Shown here: positions 9,332 through 17,362 of the stretch, one piece after another
How the letters are laid out: every line of letters begins with the position of its first letter
Position numbering within the stretch: the first letter of the stretch is position 1
Origin: Bacteroidota bacterium
Lineage (GTDB): Bacteria; Bacteroidota; Ignavibacteria; Ignavibacteriales; Melioribacteraceae
Length of the DNA stretch: 64,000 nt
Assembly: GCA_023397505.1 (NCBI GenBank)
Contig: JAEWUC010000008.1
Span: forward strand, 372,001 to 436,000
Direction: 5' to 3'
Program-made: the position numbers and the translations under genes
Notes under the pieces: generated by a model
Databases searched by the model: none
What the model saw: only the letters and a program-made list of their open reading frames with translations
Told to the model about the DNA's origin: nothing

Positions 9332-10552
9332 ATGTTCAAATATATTATAAAAACGGTTATACTCATTTTCGCACTTTGTATTTTATCTTCAAATATCTTT
9401 GCGCAGAAATTTGAAGGACTCGCAAAAACTCCGCCGATGGGTTGGAACAGTTGGAATAATTTTGCATGCGATGTTAATGAACAATTAATTCGTGAAACGG
9501 CAGATGCGATGGTTGCATCCGGTATGAAGGAAGCAGGATATGTTTATGTTAATATCGACGACTGCTGGCAGGGCAAACGCGATTCGCTTGGATTTATTCA
9601 CCCCGATCCGGAAAGATTTCCATCGGGTATGAAAGCCCTCGCAGATTACGTTCATTCAAAAGGATTGAAGATTGGGCTCTATTCAGATGCAGGGAATACA
9701 ACTTGCGGCGGCCGTCCTGCAAGTCGTGGAAGAGAATATCAAGATGCTTATACTTATGCAAAATGGGGAATTGACTATTTAAAATATGATTGGTGCAATA
9801 CAGAAGGACTTAATGCCGAAGGTGCATACACAACAATGCGCGATGCTTTATTTACTGAGGGCAGACCAATCGTTTTTAGTTTATGCGAATGGGGAAATAA
9901 TAAACCGTGGACCTGGGGAAAAAATGTCGGACATTTATGGCGCACAACCGGCGATATCACAAATTGTTTTGATTGCGTGGTTGATCACGGAACATGGAAA
10001 TCATGGGGAATAATGCAAATACTTGATATGCAGGATGGACTTCGAGAGCACGCCGGACCGGACCATTGGAATGATCCTGATATGATGGAAGTAGGGAACG
10101 GGTTAACGCTAAATGAAAACAGAGCACACTTTTCAATGTGGTGCATGCTTGCCGCTCCGCTTATTGCAGGTAACGATATTAGGAATATGAGTGAAGAAAC
10201 AAAATCGGTTTTAACAAACAAAGATGTTATTGCTGTTAATCATGATGTTCTTGGAATCCAGGGATTTAAATATTCGGCTAAAGACGGAATTGAGATTTGG
10301 TTTAAGCCGCTTGATAAAGACGATTGGGCAATGTGTGTACTAAATCGGTCAGAAAAACCGCATAAAATTTATTTTAATTTTACTAAAGAAAAAGTTGTTG
10401 ATACAATCTTTAATAAAAAAGCAGCATTCGATACAATCACTTATGAAATAAAAGATTTGTGGACAAAACAGAATCTCGGAACAACAAAGAACATTTTATC
10501 TGCCGAAGTCCCTTCCCGCGATGTTTTACTGATGAGACTAATCATAAAATAA
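9332..10552 (+). CDS. Secreted GH27 alpha-galactosidase
   Basis: A retaining alpha-galactosidase with an N-terminal signal peptide (hydrophobic residues 7-22, cut near 'IFAQ'), so it works in the periplasm or outside. The barrel signature 'TPPMGWNSWNNFACDV' opens the domain. 'YLKYDWC' carries the nucleophile D153 and 'WRTTGDI' the acid/base D208, both as in family GH27. A C-terminal beta domain of about 100 residues ends the protein. It follows GH94 by 31 bases with GGAG before the ATG, so it is probably cotranscribed. The likely job is removing alpha-galactosyl side chains, for instance from galactomannan, before uptake of the backbone fragments. Confidence 0.95.
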   Translation: MFKYIIKTVILIFALCILSSNIFAQKFEGLAKTPPMGWNSWNNFACDVNEQLIRETADAMVASGMKEAGYVYVNIDDCWQGKRDSLGFIHPDPERFPSGMKALADYVHSKGLKIGLYSDAGNTTCGGRPASRGREYQDAYTYAKWGIDYLKYDWCNTEGLNAEGAYTTMRDALFTEGRPIVFSLCEWGNNKPWTWGKNVGHLWRTTGDITNCFDCVVDHGTWKSWGIMQILDMQDGLREHAGPDHWNDPDMMEVGNGLTLNENRAHFSMWCMLAAPLIAGNDIRNMSEETKSVLTNKDVIAVNHDVLGIQGFKYSAKDGIEIWFKPLDKDDWAMCVLNRSEKPHKIYFNFTKEKVVDTIFNKKAAFDTITYEIKDLWTKQNLGTTKNILSAEVPSRDVLLMRLIIK

Positions 10553-10695
10553 CTCAAAATGTTTTCTGCGGTTTTCCGGTACAATACATTGGAAAGCAGC
10601 AATAATATTCATCCAAATCTATATTGAACATCAGATAAAAATATTGTAAGATAGCATCAGCAATAACCGGTCTTTATTTCTTAAACGGAGGATTA

Positions 10696-10794
10696 ATGAC
10701 TGGAAAACAAAATATCATTTCACAATATCTCAACCTCAACTCTCTCGAAAAATTACGAGTAAATATTTTATATAGATTATTCATTCATAAATAG
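10696..10794 (+). CDS. Possible small protein (32 aa)
   Basis: A 32-codon frame begins at ATG 10696 just behind a strong ribosome site (CGGAGG, 10686-10691) and ends at TAG 10792-10794. The product is polar, rich in L, N and K, without a membrane helix or signal peptide. It lies alone between the GH27 gene and a secreted protein gene on the same strand. The strong ribosome site is the only real support; the sequence matches no family I know. Confidence 0.35.
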   Translation: MTGKQNIISQYLNLNSLEKLRVNILYRLFIHK

Positions 10795-10836
10795 AATGAG
10801 TAAAAATATTTTATCTAAAATTATGAGGTTAAAGCC

Positions 10837-11292
10837 ATGAAGTTATTGCTATTACCTGCGATCATACTTTTTGTTTGTATTTCTCCGCAAAATAATTTTT
10901 CTCAAAAAACTTCTTTATGCGACTTAATAGGGAAAAAAGTAAATGCCGTAATCAGTCAATACGGTAAACCGAATCATCATGATAAAAGCAATCCAAGTAT
11001 GGAATGCGTTTTTTACCAATCGAAATCAACACGCATGGCTTTCATAGCCGATAGAGAAGGGATTTATCAAATCCAAGTTGATTATTATTACAATTCAAAA
11101 AATGATGCCGAAAAAGCAATGAACGGATTTATGGCTGACTGTTATGCCAAAAGCATGACTATTGACACACTTAAGATTAATGATTTTAGAATATCAACAC
11201 ACGGCGTAAAAATGAATTTGACACTTTTTGAAAATTCATACACAAAAAAGCATGAAATAAAATTTAAAGCCGAGAGATCAGAATCTAAATAG
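10837..11292 (+). CDS. Small secreted protein of unknown function
   Basis: A 151-residue protein with a signal peptide (residues 1-22, 'LLLLPAIILFVCISPQNNFSQ'). The mature part starts 'CDLIGKKVNAVISQYGKPNHHDKSNPSMECVFYQSKSTRMAFIAD', a layout like small 'SmpA/OmlA-like' fragments in which a G-K-x3-V-x4-G-x-P turn recurs, but I cannot assign a family. The mature part has three cysteines. It is followed by the convergent GH47 gene. No regulatory site was recognised. Confidence 0.7.
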   Translation: MKLLLLPAIILFVCISPQNNFSQKTSLCDLIGKKVNAVISQYGKPNHHDKSNPSMECVFYQSKSTRMAFIADREGIYQIQVDYYYNSKNDAEKAMNGFMADCYAKSMTIDTLKINDFRISTHGVKMNLTLFENSYTKKHEIKFKAERSESK

Positions 11293-11332
11293 TTCTTGCA
11301 AAAACACAGCGATTATTCGATCTTCAAAAAAA

Positions 11333-12712
11333 TTATTTTGGAAATATTCTTATAGGATGTGCTTCCGTGTTAAAGACATAGTTTGTCAAATCCAAAGTTT
11401 CTTCGGGTGCAAAAAGTAAGTAAAGATATTTTAATGTTTCTGCAAAGAAAAAACTTTCCATCGGGTCGCGTTTCTCTTTTGTTACAACACTTTTTAATGA
11501 TGCATAGCCCTCGTCGAGTTTACAGTGTTCTATTAAACTTTCAAAAATTACTTTTCCCATTTCAAGATATTTTGGATTCTTTGTGTATCGGTATAAATAA
11601 AAAGCCGATTCGATTATTTCGGGTCGCAAAACATAATCGGGATATGTTATTTCAAAGGTGCTGTAATTAAATTCTTCGGGTTCAATTCCAAAGTGAGTCC
11701 ACATTTTAAAACAGCTCTCCTGGAGTTTTTGTGCGCGATCCAAATCACCGCCAAGTGCAAGCATGCCGGGCATAAAAGCATCAAGCGCGCCAAACAACCG
11801 GTCGGTTCTTTGGCCTGAATTCATATCCGCGTGTCCGTACCAAAACCCGGTATTTATTTCCTCCGCCAAATATTTATTGACCGATTCAATACTTGTTTCA
11901 TACATACTTTTAAAATCTTCATCCCCAAAAAGAATATATGATTTAAGCATATATTCATAATACGAATCAATCATTCCGCTGATGTGGCTATCAGTATTTT
12001 TCCACTCCCCTGTTTCAACATCTGTTTGTGTTCCTACAAGACCAATTTCACTTCTTCTATTATAGCATTGTATAAAAGCTTGTTTTGCTTTTTCATAAAA
12101 TATCGGGTTGCCTGTTAATTTGCTGAGCGAACCGAATTCCAGCATAAGTGTTCCGATTTCGGCGGGATTACTTATTTTACTTTTTACTTCGCCGGTTTGA
12201 AGATTTACATATTGATACGGCATTCCAGTTGCGGAATTAAAAGCAGGGAGTAGTCGTTTACCCAAATCTTCAGCCAAAGCCAAAAATTTCTTATCTCCAT
12301 CCAGTTGATAAGCCGAGATTAATCCTCCAAGAAGACGTATTGTAACTTCAAAATGGCGTGCGAAAATATTTTTATCGAATGATAATCTTTCAAGAATCAG
12401 TTTCTTTGTTTCGGCAGCTTCTTCGTTGAGGTTCATTAACTTCATTGTTGTGAAGGCATCCACGGGAGTTAAAAGCAAAGATTCACTATTCCAATCTTTA
12501 TAAGTTTTTGATACAGGCATAAGCTGATCATGTCCCCATGCGTATTTTTTGTATGCGTTCCAGGCATGCAGAAATTCGGATTTAACTTTTTCAGAATAAG
12601 CTATTTTATCTATTTGAGATGTGCTTGCTTGTGGTAAAATTGGAATTGATAAAGCTAAAAAAAGTAAAGAAACAATCTTAATATTTACCATGATATTTTT
12701 AGTAGAAAACAT
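11333..12712 (-). CDS. Secreted GH47 alpha-mannosidase
   Basis: A class I (GH47) alpha-mannosidase, an inverting Ca2+-dependent enzyme that usually trims alpha-1,2-linked mannose from high-mannose glycans. A signal peptide covers about residues 8-29. The (alpha/alpha)7 barrel motifs are present in order: 'HFEVTIRLLGGLISAY' (E122), 'TDSHISGMIDSYYEY' (D249), 'LRPEIIESAFYLYR' (E365), 'MESFFFAETLKYLYLLF' and the C-terminal 'VFNTEAHP' whose T449 binds calcium. All key acidic residues are kept, so it should be active. GH47 is mainly eukaryotic and only scattered in bacteria. AGGA lies about nine bases before the ATG. It faces the GH130/GH94/GH27 genes, suggesting a shared mannoside theme without a shared transcript. 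Confidence 0.93.
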   Translation of the reverse strand: MFSTKNIMVNIKIVSLLFLALSIPILPQASTSQIDKIAYSEKVKSEFLHAWNAYKKYAWGHDQLMPVSKTYKDWNSESLLLTPVDAFTTMKLMNLNEEAAETKKLILERLSFDKNIFARHFEVTIRLLGGLISAYQLDGDKKFLALAEDLGKRLLPAFNSATGMPYQYVNLQTGEVKSKISNPAEIGTLMLEFGSLSKLTGNPIFYEKAKQAFIQCYNRRSEIGLVGTQTDVETGEWKNTDSHISGMIDSYYEYMLKSYILFGDEDFKSMYETSIESVNKYLAEEINTGFWYGHADMNSGQRTDRLFGALDAFMPGMLALGGDLDRAQKLQESCFKMWTHFGIEPEEFNYSTFEITYPDYVLRPEIIESAFYLYRYTKNPKYLEMGKVIFESLIEHCKLDEGYASLKSVVTKEKRDPMESFFFAETLKYLYLLFAPEETLDLTNYVFNTEAHPIRIFPK

Positions 12713-12750
12713 TGTGTTGATTCCTTGTTAGATTATAACGGGTTGTAAAT

Positions 12751-13200
12751 TCATTCTATCAATCCGAATTGATTGAGATGATGAGTTATGTGCTTTATAT
12801 GAAAAACTTCCCATTCGTTTTTGGATAAGTCTCCGAATGTTACGTTTGTTAAAACTGCATCCGGGTATTTTATAAAATAATTGAAATGATCCGTCATTTC
12901 ATGTATTAATGCTTCCTTTGCTATTTCGAGAGAATCAAATTCAAGTGGAATTAAATCTTCCCCAATAGCTGGATTAATAAAATTTCGCGGAAGGGGTCTG
13001 CTGCTTGTTAAAAATTTTTTCAATACAGGAAGTTTTTCCGGAGGATTAAAACACTCATATTTCAATTTACCATTGCTCATCTTGGCGGCAAGAATTAAGT
13101 GTTCAACCATATGCTGGGCAGACATTTTTCCCCAAAGAGGTTTTGTTTCATTTGTTAGTTTTTTCAAAAGACTCAATAATTCATTTATGTTATTTTGCAT
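12751..13200 (-). CDS. DinB/DUF1569-like four-helix protein
   Basis: A 149-residue cytosolic protein of the DinB-like superfamily, probably the DUF1569 branch. The histidines of the usual metal triad are visible in 'MSAQHMVEHL' and the C-terminal 'HIKHITHHLNQFGL'. Members bind a divalent metal, and some act as thiol-dependent transferases, but the role here is unknown. It lies 38 bases upstream of the GH47 gene on the same strand, so the two may share a transcript. Confidence 0.75.
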   Translation of the reverse strand: MQNNINELLSLLKKLTNETKPLWGKMSAQHMVEHLILAAKMSNGKLKYECFNPPEKLPVLKKFLTSSRPLPRNFINPAIGEDLIPLEFDSLEIAKEALIHEMTDHFNYFIKYPDAVLTNVTFGDLSKNEWEVFHIKHITHHLNQFGLIE

Positions 13201-13426
13201 ATTTTTATTCCAATCATATTTAATCTTTCAAGCAGCACTAAATGCAATATTTCGCGTTCAAGCTAACAAGCGCAATTCAATTTTTCAAATGGATTTTCGA
13301 TGATGAATGAAGAATTAAACGAAATAAGAATTATTTTCTTGAAGTAAGTATATTTTCTTTATATCATTAAACCAAATCTTAAACCGGTTTCATTATGAAT
13401 AAAACAAATAATATTGAGAAGGTATA

Positions 13427-13810
13427 ATGGGCTCGCAACAATTATTGTTAATTGTAGTTGGAATTATTGTTGTTGGGATTGTAATATATGCAGGAATAGA
13501 TATTGCTGTTAATTATTACCAGTCCGCAAACAGGGATCAATTAATTTCAACAATGCACGATCTTGGAATTATGGCGCAGCAGCATTATAAAAAAGCATAC
13601 GAGCAGGGCGGCGGCGGCGGTAGCTACGCCGGCTGGGATATACCTCAAGAATTAAAAAAAACAAGTGCGGGTGAAATTAAAGCGGTTGTTTTTAACGATA
13701 GAATTAATTTTGAAGCTACCGGAACCGAAATAGGAATGAACGAAAAAACCGTAGTTAGGGTTACTTGCCGTGTTGATCAAAACGGCATTAGAATGATTGT
13801 TACAAATTAG
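13427..13810 (+). CDS. Single-pass membrane protein, pilin-like layout
   Basis: A 127-residue protein with one N-terminal membrane helix (residues 5-26), then an amphipathic helix rich in Q and H, a glycine run 'GGGGGS' near residue 60 and a small beta-rich domain. This is the general layout of type IV pilin-like proteins, but the typical prepilin cleavage site (G before F-T-L-x-E) is missing, so the resemblance is only structural. It is 15 bases upstream of the sigma-like gene and on the same strand, so it probably belongs to that three-gene unit. Confidence 0.7.
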   Translation: MGSQQLLLIVVGIIVVGIVIYAGIDIAVNYYQSANRDQLISTMHDLGIMAQQHYKKAYEQGGGGGSYAGWDIPQELKKTSAGEIKAVVFNDRINFEATGTEIGMNEKTVVRVTCRVDQNGIRMIVTN

Positions 13811-13825
13811 AAATAGGAAATTCGG

Positions 13826-14329
13826 TTGGCTGAAGAAAACACAAATTATGTAGCATATCTTATCGAGCTTTCGCAGCAAGGCAGGAGGAATTCATTTTTT
13901 GATTTGTGCGAAATAAATCAAAAAAACATTGTCAGTCTTGTGTATTATATCCTCGCTGATTTGGACCTCACAAAAAAAATAGTCTTAAATATTTATCTAC
14001 ATGCTTGGGATAACATAAGGGAATTCAAACTTAATCAATCTTACTTGAATTGGATTAAAGATCTCGCGATAAAGCACTCGGTATTCGAGTTAAATAGAAT
14101 CGGTTTTAAAAATTCTTTCAAAGCGTTTGAAAAAACATCGATCAGCGAACTTCATCAGCTTGATAGATTGATACTTTCTTTGCCCGACGAGGATAGGATT
14201 ATTCTTGTATTACATGATATGGAAGATTACAAGTTGGAGGATATAAATAAGTACCTAAATCATTTATCAGTTGATGAAATACAGACAAAACTAATTAATG
14301 CACGAGAATATTTAATTGAAAACCTATAA
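13826..14329 (+). CDS. Divergent sigma-70-family-like protein
   Basis: A 167-residue protein resembling an ECF sigma factor. Residues about 10-85 look like region 2 ('LIELSQQGRRNSFFDLCEINQKNIVSLVYYIL', 'IYLHAWDNIREFKLNQSYLNWIKDLAIKHSV'), and residues about 110-165 look like region 4 ('LILSLPDEDRIILVLHDMEDYKLEDI'). Region 4 is poorly kept. The start is a TTG with AGGA eight bases upstream; there is no ATG near the proper N-terminus. Its stop overlaps the next start (TAATG) by one base, so it is translationally coupled to an anti-sigma-like membrane protein, which supports the sigma assignment. Confidence 0.7.
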   Translation: MAEENTNYVAYLIELSQQGRRNSFFDLCEINQKNIVSLVYYILADLDLTKKIVLNIYLHAWDNIREFKLNQSYLNWIKDLAIKHSVFELNRIGFKNSFKAFEKTSISELHQLDRLILSLPDEDRIILVLHDMEDYKLEDINKYLNHLSVDEIQTKLINAREYLIENL

Positions 14330-15552
14330 TGCTTAGCTGCGAAGAGATAAAAATAAATCTTCACTATTATCTTGATGGAACTTTAGATAAAGTTACCCGG
14401 AAGGAAATGGAAGCGCATCTAAATTCATGCGACTCATGTTTTGAAAGGTATAATAAAATTGCAGCTATTCTGGATAAGGTAAAAGATTTGCCGGGCATAA
14501 TCGAACTGCCTTATAATATACGCGAAAAATTATCCGAAGTATTGTTAAAAAAAAGCGGCGATGCAAAATCAGCAGAAATACCAATACCGAGATCAAGTAT
14601 AAAAAAATTAAAAAAGGAAAAGATCAGGTTAGAAAAAGAATTAAAGAAATCCCGCGAAATTAAACGTAAAATTATTTCGAGCAAAACAAAAATCACTCGG
14701 CCCCGCGATACTCGGTTTATTTTTTACACCGGAATGAACTTAAAAAAAATACTGCTTGCCGTTGGTGTGATATTTATTATTGCCGGCAGTTACGCGGCGT
14801 ATGATTTGCTCAAAATTAACTCGCCTTGGGAAGTTGAATGGAAATACGGTAATTATGTAATTAACGGAAAAGAGAATGCAAATTTAAAATTATCCAAAGA
14901 TGAGACGCTGAGAACCCTTGATTCATCGCATGTAATATTATTTGTGCCGCAAACGGGAAGAATCGAAATAAATTCCAACAGCAGTGTTTCCTTATTTAAA
15001 CCTAAAAACGGTGACAATATAGTTAGACTAAACAACGGCAAGATTAAGATAATTACTACTGCAACAGTTCCATATTTAAAAGTGATTCATGGCGGTGTAA
15101 CAATACGCGATATAGGGGGAGTATTTTCCGTAACATCATATCCGAATGGTATTACAAATGTTTTTGTTGATTTCGGAATGGTTGAAATTTTTTATAAAAG
15201 CAGTTCGTTTAGATTAGATGAAGGATACAATTTTGAAATTGTAAACGGTAAAAAACCCGGTATACCTTTTAGGTTTGATGCGTCGGACTCGCTTAAAAAG
15301 CTGCTTCGAGCATTTAATGATGACGAAAAAAATGACGGTGTGATTGACGGAATAATTCAACAATCAGGCGCAAGCGATGCATTAACACTTCTTGCAATAA
15401 TACCCAAAGTGCCGCCGATTAAAAGACAATTGATTTTCCAAAGGATTAATAATTTTTTCCCGCTGCCAAAAGATGTTACGCGAATGGGAATTGTAACCTT
15501 AGACGCCGACATGCTCGAAATTTGGTGGAATGATATTGAATGGAAAATCTGA
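14329..15552 (+). CDS. Zinc-finger anti-sigma / FecR-like membrane protein
   Basis: A 407-residue protein with three parts. An N-terminal anti-sigma zinc finger shows H30-x3-C34-x2-C37 in 'MEAHLNSCDSC' and a nearby C4. A charged coiled stretch (about 90-125, rich in K, R and E) leads to one membrane helix (140-161). Beyond the membrane is a FecR-like domain (about 170-310) followed by an unassigned C-terminal part ending in tryptophan-rich 'IWWNDIEW'. It probably holds the coupled sigma-like protein at the membrane and releases it on an outside signal. The one-base overlap with the preceding gene supports the pairing. Confidence 0.8.
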   Translation: MLSCEEIKINLHYYLDGTLDKVTRKEMEAHLNSCDSCFERYNKIAAILDKVKDLPGIIELPYNIREKLSEVLLKKSGDAKSAEIPIPRSSIKKLKKEKIRLEKELKKSREIKRKIISSKTKITRPRDTRFIFYTGMNLKKILLAVGVIFIIAGSYAAYDLLKINSPWEVEWKYGNYVINGKENANLKLSKDETLRTLDSSHVILFVPQTGRIEINSNSSVSLFKPKNGDNIVRLNNGKIKIITTATVPYLKVIHGGVTIRDIGGVFSVTSYPNGITNVFVDFGMVEIFYKSSSFRLDEGYNFEIVNGKKPGIPFRFDASDSLKKLLRAFNDDEKNDGVIDGIIQQSGASDALTLLAIIPKVPPIKRQLIFQRINNFFPLPKDVTRMGIVTLDADMLEIWWNDIEWKI

Positions 15553-15562
15553 CCGGAATAAT

Positions 15563-16051
15563 CTAATCATAACTAAATGCAGTTGAACTAAGCGATCTAA
15601 AAATCTTCCAACCTGTTGTTTTGGTTTTCCTTAAAAGCTTCATGCTTCTTTCAGAATAAACCGGATTCATTTTTCCTTCCACCGGATCGGGAATTAAATA
15701 TGAAGTGAAGGTTTGCGCAGCGGCAAGTTCATCTGCTACAAATACTTCTTCTATGGTAATGCTTAATTTACCTTCGGGATTTTGCGAACGGAAATTCAAT
15801 AAATTATTTTCGAGAACAGTTAAATCAACCGGATTATCGGTGTCGGGAATATATTCGCTGTAATCTTCAGAAAATACGGTTAATGATGCTTTAATATCTC
15901 CGGAATTAAAATATGAAGAATAGTTATTGATAAGGGCACGGACTTCGTTTTCGTTTGTTGTTTTAACAATTTTCTTTTCCGATTCGGGTACTTCTTTTGT
16001 GCATGATGAAAAAATAATTACAAGAATAAACAGAGTTGATATTGTCCGCAT
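15563..16051 (-). CDS. Lipoprotein with SnoaL/NTF2-like domain
   Basis: A 162-residue lipoprotein: the signal peptide ends in the lipobox 'IIFSSC' (C17). The rest resembles the SnoaL/DUF4440 cone fold ('EVRALINNYSSYFNSGDIKASLTVFSEDYSEYIPD', and a C-terminal 'GWKIFRSLSSTAF'). Such domains bind small ligands or act as accessory domains; no active site is obvious. It is transcribed toward the anti-sigma gene, with the stops only 10 bases apart. Confidence 0.75.
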   Translation of the reverse strand: MRTISTLFILVIIFSSCTKEVPESEKKIVKTTNENEVRALINNYSSYFNSGDIKASLTVFSEDYSEYIPDTDNPVDLTVLENNLLNFRSQNPEGKLSITIEEVFVADELAAAQTFTSYLIPDPVEGKMNPVYSERSMKLLRKTKTTGWKIFRSLSSTAFSYD

Positions 16052-16160
16052 TTCAAATCCTCAATATTTATCACAACAATAATAAGAATTCAATTCGGAT
16101 CAATAAAGAGGGAGCGTAAGAAAAAGTGGCAAGGTGTTAGATAATTGAAAATATCGTTCT

Positions 16161-16355
16161 TTAATTGTGATTAAATGAAACATGCATTTCGTCATCATTT
16201 GTGTTGGGCAGAGCTAATAATAGAATATAAGCGAACACCCCAAATATAAATCCGATTGTGAACCAATTCTTTTTGTGTCTGCTTTTTTCGTTGGCCTTCA
16301 AAGAACATAATATTCCGAAACTCATGCAATAAATTGCAAACCAAAGTCCAAACAT
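16161..16355 (-). CDS. Small two-helix membrane protein
   Basis: A 64-residue protein with two membrane helices (about 3-18 and 32-50) separated by a basic loop 'KANEKSRHKKN', and a polar tail. GAGG lies six bases before the ATG, supporting the gene. No family was recognised. Confidence 0.65.
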   Translation of the reverse strand: MFGLWFAIYCMSFGILCSLKANEKSRHKKNWFTIGFIFGVFAYILLLALPNTNDDEMHVSFNHN

Positions 16356-16590
16356 ATTAACCTCAAATTATTTGTACGAATTATAAATAAATAACCCGTA
16401 AGACATGTTAAGGGAATATTAACTCTTTGCTAATAAATTGTTAAACCCGAAAAATTGGTAATCACAATTATTTCTCATACCGGAGAGCGTGCTTACAGTA
16501 CATATTAATATAAAATCAGAGGGCTCTTCACAATTATGTAGTACAAATTTTTTAGTATTTCTTTTAGTTGTCGATTTGCCGAATATTTGG

Positions 16591-16690
16591 CAGTCACTGC
16601 GGGGGGAACACTTAGGTGTGTATTACCGGAGTCTTTTAATTAAGGAAAGGGTTAATGACTCCCTCCCGGGTAACCGGGACGCAGTGACGA
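16591..16690 (+). ncRNA. Possible structured RNA, four-way junction
   Basis: The segment folds on the plus strand into a closed multi-branch form. A perfect 9-bp closing stem joins 16593-16601 (GTCACTGCG) to 16680-16688 (CGCAGTGAC). Inside are ACAC/GTGT (16608-16619, loop TTAG), GGAGTC/GACTCC (16628-16633 with 16657-16662), and CCCGG/CCGGG (16665-16678) capped by GTAA, a GNRA-type tetraloop. It does not match a riboswitch I know. No plus-strand gene follows until 17363, so it may be a free small RNA; on the minus strand it lies just after the stop of the 17142-16699 gene. A weak 72-codon frame (16489-16707) runs through it. Confidence 0.35.
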
Positions 16691-16698
16691 TTTCATAT

Positions 16699-17142
16699 CT
16701 ACAATAACAAAAGAGCAAACTGCAATGCTTTGATAATCCAATCCGGTATACCGATAAGCTGCCCTAAACTTTTTACGCGGTACCACCAGCACTCTTCGTA
16801 TTTATCCATAAGAATTTTGTTTAGCAATTCTTCGTTCTTCCTATAAGCGTTTAATTCGCTTATTGTTAAACCGCTATTAAGTTCTTCTTTTGTAAAATCA
16901 TAGAGCGCTTGTTCATTCTCTTTGTTGTTGTTGTCTGGATTGATTAATGATAATTTATCCCGTTGTGAGTCGAGATAAGATTTTAAGTGTAATATGGAAA
17001 GCGGTCTTATTTCTTTGAAAGAGGAATCACTTTTAAAATTGGCTATTGATGATGGAAAATCTTTCCGGTTGGTCGAAGTATCCGTTTGTGCGAATAAAAA
17101 GAATGGCAGAAAAACTAAAATAATTATAAAGTATTGTGTCAT
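16699..17142 (-). CDS. Exported protein of unknown function
   Basis: About 147 residues when started at ATG 17142; a TTG at 17166 would add eight residues. The N-terminus is a signal peptide ('FIIILVFLPFFLFAQ'), then a polar region rich in S, N and K, and a hydrophobic end 'GIPDWIIKALQFALLLL' that may be a membrane anchor. No family was recognised. The stop codon lies beside the possible structured RNA at 16.6 kb. Confidence 0.6.
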   Translation of the reverse strand: MTQYFIIILVFLPFFLFAQTDTSTNRKDFPSSIANFKSDSSFKEIRPLSILHLKSYLDSQRDKLSLINPDNNNKENEQALYDFTKEELNSGLTISELNAYRKNEELLNKILMDKYEECWWYRVKSLGQLIGIPDWIIKALQFALLLL

Positions 17143-17362
17143 TAATATCGGCAATAAATAAAGCAATGATACTGTAAATCATCTTTTTTGTTCCTATTTG
17201 AAAGTGACTTTATATAGTATCCTTATCTCAATTTTATTGTGAATACATATCTTTATTATTACAACGAGAAATATTTGTGAATCAAAGCCGCGTAAAACAG
17301 TTTGTGCTCTTAATAAATTTCATTTTCATTCGATAATAAATGGTTAAAAAGGTGGAACCAAG

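Noticed and set aside
16591..16690. tRNA or known riboswitch
   Set aside because: The closing stem has nine pairs, the arm sizes do not match a cloverleaf, and no riboswitch core sequence that I know is present.
16489..16707. 72-codon plus-strand frame
   Set aside because: It runs through the hairpin-rich segment, has a GTG start and a composition unlike a protein; the RNA reading is more likely.
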